NCBI GenBank assembly: GCA_022495995.1
Contig: JAFEMH010001476.1
Location: 1-64,000, forward strand
Reading direction: 5' to 3'
Source: Adenophora triphylla var. japonica
Lineage: Eukaryota > Streptophyta > Magnoliopsida > Asterales > Campanulaceae
Length of the DNA: 64,000 nt
Positions 45,610 through 55,436 of this stretch are shown here, piece after piece. The position numbers and the translations under genes are program-made. A model generated the notes under the pieces. It worked only from the letters and a program-made list of their open reading frames with translations. It was not told where the DNA came from and did no database searches. Position 1 is the first letter of the stretch, and every line of letters begins with the position of its first letter.

Positions 45610-46905
45610 GACCATGGATAATGGTAACCGAATTTTCGCTTATCAAATGAAATTCTTTGAAAAATTGGTGAGCGAAAATTGATTCAAATGTTTTAATGGT
45701 TATTGAATTTTCGCTCAAACTTTTGAACGAAACTGTTTCGCTCATATTTTGAGTGAAACTCTGAGCGAAAATGTTAGCGAACCGAAAACGCACTAAATGT
45801 TTATTTCTTAATTTTGATTTACCACAAACGATGTCGTTTATGCAAAATATAAAAAATGTTCATAATTTTTTTTCGCCTAAAAATAGAGCCCAATATTATA
45901 TAGAATATTTACACATTTTCTTCCCTACTTTCTCTATTTAAGATTATATCAAAAAAATATTTGAGTTTTCTTATTATGAATAATTACGGACAAACTAAAA
46001 AAATAAGGGGAAAGAAAAAAAAACTCCACTCGAATTGAGCAATGCGATACTTTCATGTAAATGACGAAAAATTCACATGTTTAAAATAGTATCATCGAAA
46101 ATGGCACGCAAACGTGATCTCCAAAATAAAACCACGCACCAACTATCAAGCTGACTTGATTGAGCATATACTCCCTCCGTCCCGCTACAAACTGCACACT
46201 TTCCTTATTGGGCATCCCGCTACAAACTGCACACTTCCTAAAATGGCAAATAATCTTTACTATTCCCTCCAATCATTCTCTCTCCTACATTATTTTAATA
46301 CTCACAACACAATTATAATTTACTATTCCTTCCACTCATTCTCTCTCCTATTTTACTTTTACACTCACAACATTTATATCATTATTTTTTTCCTTAATCC
46401 CCGCGCAAACAGTAACTGTGCGGTTTCTACCGGGACGGAGGGAGTATATGCTATCAACGACTCTTAACATTATATGTTGCATTTTATCTACTATGGTTAT
46501 GCTTTACTTTTGTAAGTATGTTATATGTTAAGATATTATCGCATGTGTTTGTTTAACGTTTTAGGTATCACAATTGATATTTATTTATAAGTGTTTGTTT
46601 CGAAATTGATATTTATTTATAAGTGTTTGTTTCGAAAGAAATGCAACTATAATAGGCGTAATAGAATAAAAATAAAAATAAAAAATAAATTTTATTATGT
46701 AATGTGGACTAATGGAAAAACTAATGCTAATAATAGTTATAAAATAAAACAACTAATTTTAATTTTTTTATTAATTATAAAAATGTCTTGAGCGAAAAAA
46801 TTGGCTCGCCACAACAAAATATCAGTTTTTGTGAGAGAAAATTCGCTCGAGCACCAGATTCGCTCATCCAGTGAGCGAAAATTTTGCACACCATTATACA
46901 TGCTC
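45610..46905. mobile_element. PIF/Harbinger-like TIR element, 1.3 kb, with MITE 7 inside
   Basis: GACCATGGATAATGG at the left and the inverted GAGCATGTATAATGG at the right, each bordered by TTA (45607-45609 and 46906-46908), the target preference of PIF/Harbinger elements. Both arms are rich in TTTTCGCTCA/TGAGCGAAAA repeats (45635-45780 and 46785-46880). There is no transposase ORF. Stowaway MITE 7 (46171-46444) is nested in it. Confidence 0.7.
46171..46444. mobile_element. Stowaway MITE 7
   Basis: CTCCCTCCGTCCCGC...CGGGACGGAGGGAG with TA duplications; inserted in the TTA-flanked element. Confidence 0.9.
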
Positions 46906-47034
46906 TTAGACATGAATCTGTTATTGGTTATTGTGCATCACTGTTGCAGTGATTCAGTCACAACTTTTATATCTCTTTAGGTCTTATTTCAAGAGATATA
47001 TTCTAAAATTAAATTGAACTTACAAATTGTTCTT

Positions 47035-47582
47035 TGTGACGGAGCACGGAAGCAATAGGTTTCGTGATTAGCGCACTAATCACAAGAATTCACAAGCAAT
47101 GAATCCTTAAACACAGATCTGAAATCCACCAGAAAATTAAAGAGAAATCTCTTTGAATTGAAAATCAAGAATAATAAGTTGTTTACCAAAATAAGAAGAC
47201 TAAGTACTTATATTCCTACCTAGGCAGCAAATAAAAGAGTTCCCAAAAATAATAAAATATCAAAACTAAACAGTTTTCCGTAAATAAAACGCAATCAGTC
47301 TTCATCTTCCCGTCACGAGCGCGGCCGCCCTTTGGCCCAGCGCGGTCGCGCAACTCTCCAGAAACATATGCCTGGCCTTCATCGTCGTCAGCGCGGTCGC
47401 CCTCTCCCCTAGCGCGGTCGCGCACTTCTCCCGAAACTGATACCTGGTTTTCATTGTCATGAGCGCGGTCGCTCTCCCCACGAGCGCGGTCGCTCTCCTG
47501 TCCAGAGTCTCCAAACCTCGTCCCCATGTCCTTCAGCGCGGCCGCCATCCCCATGAGCGCGGTCGCTCTGGCTCCTGTATCA
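47035..47582 (-). repeat. 3' LTR of gypsy element B (548 bp)
   Basis: On the minus strand it starts TGATACAGGAGCC right after the polypurine tract GGAAGTGGGAGAGAC and ends CCGTCACA. U3 holds four palindrome pairs every 72-73 bp. TATA-like sequence is near 47203-47213 (minus strand GGAATATAAGTAC). Confidence 0.75.
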
Positions 47583-50338
47583 GTCTCTCCCACTTCCAAA
47601 GAACTCGACTCTGAGTTCTCATCAGGATAAAAAACTCCATCCGCGTGATACTCATACATGTCAGCTACGTTGAAGGTATTCGAGATGTTCAAGTTATCAG
47701 GAAGAGCCACCACATATGCATTGTCATTGATCTTCCTAGTCACTTTGAATGGCCCATACTTGCGAGGTTGCAATTTCTTATACGTACCAACAGGAAAACG
47801 CTCTCGTCGAAGAAATACCATAACATCATCCCCAACCTTGAAAACTTTGACCCTTTTCTTCTTGTCTGCAGCAGCTTTATTCTTCAATCCCGTTGCCTCC
47901 AACTTGGCCCGAACCTCCTCTTTGACAAAGACATACTTCATTCGTCATATTTTCACTGCTTGGCTTACACCAGGACCCCTTGGTAACGGTACCAAATCCA
48001 CCACATGCCTTGGAGTCGAAGAATAAACCACATAAAATGGTGATTTCCCCCAGTGGCCAGGAGTGGACCGCCATTGTAAGCAAATTCCACCTGCGGTAAT
48101 GCCAAATCCCACTGCTTCGGCTTGTCCCCACAAACACTTCTGATCATATTTCCCAATGTTCTGTCCGTCTGTTTGCGGGTGAGCTGTAGAACTCCGATTC
48201 AATGCAGTACCAAACATACGCCATAACGTAACCCAGAAGTGACTCAAGAACTTAGTGTCTCTATCTGAAGTAATGGACTTAGGAACACCATGAAGACGTA
48301 CAACCTCTCTAAAGAACAGCTTTGCAATATTAGAGGCATCCGAGGTCTTCTTACAAGCAATAAAATGAGCCATTTTGGAAAATCGATCCACTACTACGAA
48401 AACAGAATCCACACCTCGTTGAGTACGAGGTAAACCCAACACAAAATCCATAGATAAATCGAGCCATATGTCATCAGGAATAGGCAAAGGCAGATAAAGA
48501 CCAGTATTTTGAGATTGACCTTTAGATACCTGACAAACATAACAACGCCTGACGATAGCACCCGCATCCTTCCGCAGTTGAGGCCAAAAATAACGCTCCT
48601 CCAAGCTAGCGATGGTCTTGTCTCACCCCAAGTGACCACTAAGGCCTCCCCCATGCAAATCCCTGATCAACTTCTCACGCAATAACGAAACAGGAATGCA
48701 CAATCGATCCCCTTTGAACAGAAAACATTCACGGACATGAAAATCTGCACTCGGATGCTTGCCCACACACTTAAACCATACTTCCTTGAAATCGGTATCC
48801 TCTCCATACAGCTCCTTCAGCAACTCAAACCCGACGACTTCTTGAGACAGTGTAAGTAATAAGGAAGCCCTCCTACTCAGAGCGTCTGCCACTTTGTTCT
48901 GAACCCCGGACTTATGCTGAATAATAAAAGGGAACTTCTGCAGATAACTAACCCATCGAGCATGCATCTTGTTTATCATCTTCTGGATGTGCAAGAACTT
49001 TAGGGCAAGGTGATCAGAGAATAGAATAAATTCCCGCTGAACAAGATAATGCTCCCACTATCGCAGAGCCCGAAAAACAGCATAGAATTCCTGATCATAA
49101 GTACTCCACTTTTGACGCGCCTCACTCAACTTCTCACTAAAGAAGGCCACCGGTCGTTTTTCTTGTGAGAGGACAGCTCCAAGCCCTACACCACTCGCAT
49201 CACACTCCACCTGGAATATTTTATCAAAGTCGGGTAGGGCAAGAACTGGTGCAGTACAAAGTTTTTCCTTGATGAGAGAAAAACTCTGTTCTTGCTCAAA
49301 ACCCTAATGAAACTTACCCTTCTTCAAACACTCAGTAATAGGAGCAGTGATGGTACTGAAATCCCGCACAAACCTCCTATAGAAAGTAGCTAGGCCATGA
49401 AAGCTACGCACTTCAAATGGCAGATGCCTGGCCGGCCAATCCCTTATGGCCCTCACCTTCTCCTCATCCACCCGAATTCCATCCTTACCAACCACAAAAC
49501 CCAGAAAAAGTAACTTGTTGGTGCAGAAAATACACTTCTTAAGATTGATGTAGAGCTGATTATCTTTTAGGACTTGCAACACTTGTCTAAGATGATCGAG
49601 ATGGGCAATTCTATCTCTACTATAAATCAGGATATCATCGAAATAAACGACAACAAAAGAACCAATAAAAGGTTGAAATACCTGATTAATCAATCTCATG
49701 AAAGTGCTAGGGGCATTCGAGAGTCTGAATGGCATGACAAGCCACTCATAAAGGCCATCCTTGCTCTTGAAGGCTGTTTTCCACTCATCTCCTGGCCTAA
49801 TCCGAATCTGGTGGTACCCGCTGCGCAAATCCAGTTTTGTGAACACCTTCGAACCGGATAACTCATCAAGCATGTCTTCCAAACGGGGAATGGGAAATCG
49901 ATACTTGATGGTAATTTTGTTGATGGCACGGCTGTCCACACACATACGTCACTGATTACCCTTCTTCGGCACAAGCAGAACAGGTACTGCACACGGGCTC
50001 ATGCTCTCTCTAATAAACCCCTTCCGCAACAAATCTTCTATCTGCTCTCGAAGAATCTCATTCTCCTTGGGACTCATGCGGTAATGCTGGAGGTTTGGCA
50101 AGCTAGCTCCCGGAATCAAATCAATCTGGTGCTGAATGTCCCTCATAGGTGGCAGATCATTTGGCAAGTCATCGGATAGTAACTCCTGAAAATCTGCAAG
50201 TAGTTCTTTAATCTCCCTTGGCAACCCAATCTCCACACTGACAGAACTCAACAACCCCTTAATGATTATAGGGCAAAAATACTCCGACTCCTCAATAGCT
50301 GCAGTAAGATCCTTCTCATTCTGAATAAGCATCAACAC
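47216..50338 (-). pseudogene. Gypsy pol (RT, RNase H, integrase) of element B
   Basis: Pol polyprotein on the minus strand. A single frame runs from 50338 to 47216 with stops at 49946-49948, 49301-49303, about 49057, 48620-48622 and 47942-47944. RT blocks are [23 protein letters not shown] (catalytic DD) and FLGFVV. RNase H begins with [15 protein letters not shown] and ends with VADALSRR. Integrase shows CYVCQVSKG (zinc end), [36 protein letters not shown] and AHPQTDGQ. Two compensating indels garble about 48160-48080. The C-terminus ([12 protein letters not shown]) precedes an LTR-encoded Arg/Asp-rich tail. Dead as a polyprotein. Confidence 0.92.
47310..47570. promoter_or_regulatory. Four 72-bp repeats, each with a palindrome pair, in U3 of LTR B
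   Basis: Site centres are 47324/47345, 47396/47417, 47468/47489 and 47541/47562. Every pair is exactly 21 bp apart and the pairs are 72, 72 and 73 bp apart. Cores are GCGCG-GT-CGCGC, GAGCGCGGTCGCTC and close variants. The pol reading frame passes through this array, so the repeats also encode 24-residue protein repeats ([16 protein letters not shown] and similar). Confidence 0.85.
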
Positions 50339-50363
50339 CGGCTTATCCTTCTCAACCTGCTTT

Positions 50364-50674
50364 CACTACTAGAATCAGGGGCATTACCGACGGACTTTTA
50401 CCGACGGACGAAGTCCGTCGGTAATACAGACGGAAAATTTTCATTTACCGACGGAAATTTATTTTAATTTACCGGGAATTAAATTTTTTAAAATTTCGTT
50501 TTGTCTGTCGGTAATTGAGTAAGTTCCGTCGGTATATCCGTCGGTAAAACCGGCGGACATAGTCCGTCGGTATTACCGTCGGACTCTGTCCGTCGGTAAC
50601 AAATCCATATATATATAGCGTGCCTTCCCCATTTTTAATTACGTCTCATTTTTATTACACTCCTCCGTTCCATC
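50364..50674 (+). mobile_element. CACTA element 1, 5' terminus
   Basis: CACTACTAGAATCAGGGGC follows TTT in the gypsy pol gene, matching CACTA-type ends. The subterminal region carries direct and inverted ACCGACGGA/TCCGTCGGTAA repeats (50392-50605), as expected of transposase-binding arrays. Interrupted at 50675 by a second CACTA terminus. Its 3' end is not seen. Confidence 0.75.
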
Positions 50675-51260
50675 CACTACCAGAAACAGGTCATTTAGCG
50701 ACGGAATTATCAGCGACGGACAGATTTCGTCGCTAAATAGCGGCGGAATATAGGCTTTAGCGTCGGAATTATTTTGGCGTCAAATTTAGCGACGAAATTT
50801 AATTCCGCCGCTAAATTCCGCCGCTAAAATGAATATTCCTCGAATATTCGTTTATTTCAGCCGCTAATTTGGCGGTTGATTTACCGACGGAATATTCCGC
50901 CGCTAAATCTTTATCAGCGACGGAATTATTCCGCCGGTGAAAATATATCATTTTTTTATTTTTTTATTTATCAGCGTCGGAAATATTCTGACGGTGAAAT
51001 TAAAATATTTTTTATTTTTCTTTTTGAAATATTACACCGACGGAATATTTCCGACGCTAAATAATTAATTTTTTTTAATTTATTAGCGTCGGAAAAATTC
51101 CGACGGTGAAATTAAATGTTTTTTTTTTTTTATTAAACACCGACAGAATATTTCCGCCGCTGATAATTTAATATTTTTTTATTTATCAGCGACGGAAATA
51201 TTCCGTTGCTGATAATAAAATGTAATTTTTGTTTATTTTTTGAACTAATTAACAAAATAA
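50675..51260 (+). mobile_element. CACTA element 2, 5' terminus and subterminal array
   Basis: CACTACCAGAAACAGG starts at 50675 after ATC. It is followed by at least 18 GCGACGGAA/TTCCGTCGC-type repeats in both orientations to about 51225. The repeat word differs from that of element 1 (GCGACGGAA against ACCGACGGA). I infer that element 2 inserted into element 1. Confidence 0.75.
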
Positions 51261-51475
51261 CAAACTAAAAAACATTAAAATATCATAAATATTTATGATA
51301 TTTTTGAAAAAATAAATAAATCATAAATATTTATTAATTTTAATTTTATAATGCCATTATTTTTATTTATATAAAATATGAAAGTTATTTTAAATTACTC
51401 TCAAAAAAATAAATATGAGTCAATAAATATTATTTTTAAAAAAATAAATAAATTCTAAACCCTAAACCTAATACC
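51185..51475 (+). repeat. Left arm of a large inverted repeat
   Basis: GAAAAAATAAATAAATCATA and flanking AT-rich sequence (with GCGACGGAAA at its left) match the reverse complement of 56868-57060, about 5.4 kb away. Confidence 0.7.
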
Positions 51476-51914
51476 CTATATAATATACACTATACCCTAC
51501 ACCCTATACCCTATACCCTATACCCTATACACTATACTCTACTCCCTCCGTTCCACGTGAATACAAACTTATTTCCTTTTTGATCCGTCCCACGTGAATA
51601 CAAACTGTCCAAAATGGAAATAAATTTATTATTTTATATTCACCCTACCCCACCCACTCATTCTCTCCCTCTTCATTTCCTACCACACAATTTATTCAAC
51701 TAACTCCACTCATTCTCTCTCTTCATTTCCTACCACACATTTTCATTATCTTAATAATATTTCTTAATTAATGTGCCCGGAAAAATGGTTTGTAATCACA
51801 TGGGACGGAGGGAGTATACCCTATACCCTATACCCTATACCCTATACCCTACACCCTACACCCTATACCCTATACCCTATACCCTACACCCTATACCCTA
51901 TACCATATACCCTA
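51468..51914 (+). repeat. (CCCTATA)n telomere-like array, split by a MITE
   Basis: CCCTATAC-type heptamers at 51468-51541 and 51815-51914, interrupted by Stowaway MITE 8. The first units include canonical CTAAACCCTAAACC, so the array may derive from telomeric repeats. Confidence 0.85.
51542..51814. mobile_element. Stowaway MITE 8
   Basis: CTCCCTCCGTTCCACG...TGGGACGGAGGGAG flanked by TA; same subfamily as MITE 4. It inserted into the CCCTATA array. Confidence 0.9.
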
Positions 51915-52529
51915 TCAATGATAAGGACCGCTGCCCATAATGCAAGGGCGAAAAGGTTGTACAGGAGAAGAAGGTCTTGGAAGTGGTTGTGGAGAAGGGT
52001 ATGCAAAATGGACAGAAAATTACATTCCCAGGAGAAGCCGATGAAGCTCCTGACACTCTTACTGGAGACATAGTCTTTGTACTACAACAGAAAGAGCACC
52101 CAAAATTCAAGCGAAAGGGTGATGACATATTTGTTGAGCACGCGTTGACCCTTACTGAGGCATTATGTGGCTTCCAATTTATCTTGACTCATCTAGATAA
52201 CAGGCAGCTCCTCATCAAATCCCAACCTGGAGAAGTTGTTAAGCCAGATCAATTCAAGGCAATAATTAAATGACGAAGGGATGCCAATGTACCAAAGACC
52301 ATTCATGAGGGGCAAATTATACATCCACTTCTCGGTCGACTTCCCAGATTCCTTGACTTCCGAACAATGCAAGGCCCTAGAGGGTGTGCTGCCTCCTAAG
52401 CCTTCATCGCAGATGACAGATATGGAGCTTGATGAGTGCGAGGAGACAACCCTTCACGATGTCAACATTGAAGCTTACGATGTAGATGATGACATGCACG
52501 GTGTATGCAATTTACCAATTTGGGAATAG
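51913..52529 (+). pseudogene. DnaJ (type A Hsp40) C-terminal gene fragment
   Basis: A piece of a DNAJA-type co-chaperone gene, similar to the plant AtJ2/AtJ3 group. It starts inside the zinc-finger domain (INDKDRCP, then CKGEKVVQEKKVLEV). It continues through the substrate-binding C-terminal domain (GQKITFPGEADEAPDT, GDIVFVLQQKEHPKFKRKGD, LCGFQFILTHLDNRQLLIKS). The frame shifts near 52267 through a four-base insertion, then resumes at 52281 (MPMYQRPFMRGKLYIHFSVD) to DDMHG. About a dozen residues before the end are missing, and the terminal CaaX-like tail is replaced by CNLPIWE. No intron interrupts it. It lies between two telomere-like arrays inside the CACTA region and is a captured, non-functional copy. 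Confidence 0.9.
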
Positions 52530-52556
52530 ATACAAGAACCCTTGCAATTCTTATAT

Positions 52557-52782
52557 CCCCTAACCCCTAACCCTAAACCCTAAACCCTAAACCCTAAACC
52601 CTAAACCCTAAACCCTAAACCCTAAACCCTAAACCCTAAACCCTAAACCCTAACCCTAAACCCTAAACCCTAAACCCTAAACCCTAAACCCTAAACCCTA
52701 AACCCTAAACCCTAAACCCTAAACCCTAAACCCTAACCCCTAAACCCTAAACCCTAAACCCTAAACCCTAAACCCTAAACCC
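52557..52782 (+). repeat. Interstitial telomeric repeat (CCCTAAA)n, left block
   Basis: About 32 tandem CCCTAAA units with a few CCCTAA/CCCCTAA variants. The LINE sequence starts at its right edge (GGAGGCTAAGG). Confidence 0.97.
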
Positions 52783-54548
52783 TGGAGGCTAAGGTTATGA
52801 AGAGAGTTAACGGATGGAAAGCTCGTCTTTTATCTTTTGGAGGTAAGCTAACGTTATTGAAATCTGTTCTTTCTAGCATTCCAATATATTCCATGGGAGT
52901 TTTAAAGGTTCCTAAGAGTGTGATAAGGAATTTAGAGGGTATTATGGCTAATTTCCTATGGAGTAATGGGGGTGAGAAACATCCGCAATGGGTGGCATGG
53001 AAGGAGGTATGCAAGCCATTTCAGGAAGGTGGTTTGGGGGTTAGATCTTTAAAGGAGGTTAATGATTTGATGCTGGCCAAATTGGCTTGGGCGGCTGTTT
53101 ATGGTAATTCTCTATGGTCTACTTTCATTCGTGAGAAGTATGGGTGGAATGCCTCGGAATCCAGTTCTCATGTTTGGAAAGCAGCAGCTAGTTTTCTGCC
53201 ACAGATTGAGGATTGTAGTAGATGGATTGTTGGTAAAGGAGACATCAGCTTTTGGGTGGATAATTGGTGTGGTGAGCGGCTTGGGGGTCCTCGTCCGATC
53301 GATCATGGTTTGCTAGTTCGTAATGGGCTGATGGTGTTAGATGAGTTGCTTCCTCACATTCCGATTCATTTGCATGATAACATAAGGAGGGTGTCTATTG
53401 ATGAGAATGAGGTTGATACGATATCATGTACTTTGACTCGGTCTGGGGCTTTTGAATCTGCAGCTTGGTGGGAGCATAATAGGATTCGCAGCCCGTTGGT
53501 GGATTGGGGTGTTAAGATTTGGCATAAGCATATTCCCACTAAGGTTAGTGGATTCTGGTGGAGGCTTATGCACAATGGCCTTCCGGTGGATGCTCGGTTG
53601 GAGGAAAGGGGGTTTAGCATTCCTTTCCGTTGTGTATGCTGTCAATCTGGTGGTTACAGGGAGACTAGGGAGCATTTATTTCTTCAGTCGACCATGGCTA
53701 TTTCCCTGTGGCAGCATTGGTCATCTTTCTTTGGGTTTGGTTTTCACTATACTAATTTCTAACATTTATGGGAGGTTTGGTGTGGGGGACAATCCAAAAG
53801 AGCTCAAATAGGGCTAGTTCAAATGGGAATAATGATGTTTGTTTGCTGGGGGTTATGGAAGGCGCGATGTAAAATGATTTTTGATGGCAAACAGATGGAG
53901 TGCGGGGCCATTATTGATGGGGTTAAGAATGATTTAATGGATATGTGTTCATTTATGGTTCCCAAGGTCAAAACTACAGCTGCAAATTGTATTATTTTGG
54001 TCAGTATGGGTTTAAGGGTAGCTGAGGTGAAGATTAGGAGGAGTCGAACATTGAGATGGGAATCTTCGTGTGATTATAGTTATACGCTCAACACGGATGG
54101 TTCTTCGGTTCATGGAGAGTGTTCGGGAGGAGGGGTGATTAGAGATTGGAAGGGTGGTTTCATCTGTGCTTTTTCTAATTTCTATGGGATGGGCACAAAC
54201 ATGCAGGCGGAGATTTTTGCACTCCGTGATGGTTTGAAGCTATGTCGGGATCTTCAGTTATCTTCGGTTCAGGTGGAGTCTGATTCGTTGGTGGCAGTGG
54301 GAATATTGAGAGGTCAGTTTTCGGGCCCATGGCGTTACACTTATGAGCTTCGGGAGTGCAGAAGTTTAATGGGTGGTTTCGGTATTAGACACGTTTTAAG
54401 GGAGGCAAATGGTGTGGCGGATAGGCTTGCAGCGAGTGCTCATGATCATCGTCAACATATGAGGTTTAATATGGTTTTTGCTTTGCCGGGGGATGTGATT
54501 AAGGCATTGAGATTTGATGAGATGGGCATTTACTCGTTTCGTAGTTGA
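52783..54548 (+). pseudogene. LINE ORF2 C-terminus: zf-RVT domain and RNase H
   Basis: Only the end of ORF2 is present. The first part (RVNGWKARLLSFGGKLTLLK, SIPIYSMGV, PQWVAWKEVCKP, GGLGVRSLKEVN) is the tail of the L1 reverse transcriptase. A zinc-binding zf-RVT-like domain follows (VKIWHKHIPTKVSGFWWRL, CVCCQSGGYRETREHLFLQ). A type-I RNase H (LNTDGSSVHGECSGGGVIRD, AEIFALRDGLKLC, VESDSLVAVGIL, HVLREANGVADRLA) makes up the last 150 residues. One frame runs throughout, broken by a single TAA at 53760-53762. RNase H downstream of RT is typical of plant L1 elements. Probably recently active but dead at insertion because of 5' truncation. Confidence 0.92.
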
Positions 54549-55248
54549 AATGGAGCAGTTTTTCTGGGTATTAATGGTTGTTTCTATGGGTTTTATTGCA
54601 TTGGAAAATCAGTTTTGCTGGTGTTTTGGTTGTGCAATGCCTTGCTGGTGGTTTACAAATTTTATGCAGAGCTGTGTTAAATTGGTGTGCTCTTCATGGT
54701 TCAGTTTTTCAGCATGCAGGTGCAACTGAATTTCTTGCGGTAGTGGATGATGTTCGTACGTGTAAATTTTCTGAATTTGGAGCAGATTATGGCATTACTT
54801 AATGTTTGGTTGCTGCAGATTTGGTCCTTTTGTGGCCACATGCGAAAATTTGTTTGTGCATGGCCATGCTCAATTGAGGACTCGGCCGTGCAACAGGTTG
54901 TATTTTCAACTTGGAGTTTCTGTTTGTATGGAGCGTCCGCTCCCACTCTTTTGGAGCGTCCGCTCCCTATGCGGACTAGTCTGGGCTTTTGGGCCTCGTG
55001 GGCGGGTTGGGCCAGCTTTTGGAGGTGTTGTTTTGGGTTCTCTTGGATCGGGCTTGGGTTCTCTTGGGTTGGCTGTTTGGCATTTGGAATGCATGGTGTC
55101 GTGCTACAACATTGTTTGGGACACTATGGGATATATTGGTTTAGCTTATAATTATGTTGGTTTTAGAGTTAGGTATTTTAATTACCGTTCACTGATGTAA
55201 TATTTTCTTTCATCATTAAATGTTCCCAGGTGTCGTCCTGGTTCTTCC
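54549..55248 (+). other. LINE 3' UTR
   Basis: Non-coding. Contains GGAGCGTCCGCTCC at 54930-54943 and again at 54953-54966 (23 bp centre to centre), then GC-rich sequence with GGGCTTGGGTTCTCTTGG direct repeats near 55015-55075. Confidence 0.7.
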
Positions 55249-55264
55249 AAAAAAAAAAAAAAAA

Positions 55265-55436
55265 CCCTAAACCCTAAAACCCTAAACCCTAAACCCTAAA
55301 CCCTAAACCCTAAAACCCTAACCCCTAACCCTAACTCCCTACCCTAACCCTAAAACCCCTAACCCTAAACCCTAAACCCTAACCCTAAACCCTAAACCCC
55401 CTAACCCTAAACCCTAACCCTAAACCCTAACCCCAA
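55265..55436 (+). repeat. Interstitial telomeric repeat (CCCTAAA)n, right block
   Basis: About 24 units, less regular than the left block (CCCTAAAACCC, CCCTAACCC variants). Confidence 0.95.

Larger units (their letters stand above)
47035..50363 (-). mobile_element. Ty3/gypsy element B: 3' LTR and pol, truncated by CACTA
   Basis: On the minus strand the order is RT, RNase H, integrase, polypurine tract, 3' LTR. The 5' part is cut off at 50363 by a CACTA terminus (50364). Its LTR has the same architecture as LTR A (601-1159), but the two diverge outside the palindrome repeats, so they are related families and not copies of one element. Confidence 0.88.
52783..55264 (+). mobile_element. 5'-truncated L1-type LINE inside telomeric repeats
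   Basis: Starts in the C-terminal part of ORF2, carries a 3' UTR with a palindrome pair (54930-54966), and ends in a poly(A) of about 16 residues (55249-55264). Telomeric CCCTAAA repeats lie directly on both sides, so the target was a telomeric tract. The target duplication cannot be told apart from the repeats. Confidence 0.9.

Noticed and set aside
51913..52529. Functional DnaJ chaperone gene
   Set aside because: The J domain and most of the zinc finger are missing, the frame is shifted, the tail is altered, and it sits inside transposon DNA.
52557..55436. Telomere repeats as a true chromosome end
   Set aside because: Unique sequence, a LINE and a CACTA gene continue on both sides, so the tract is interstitial.
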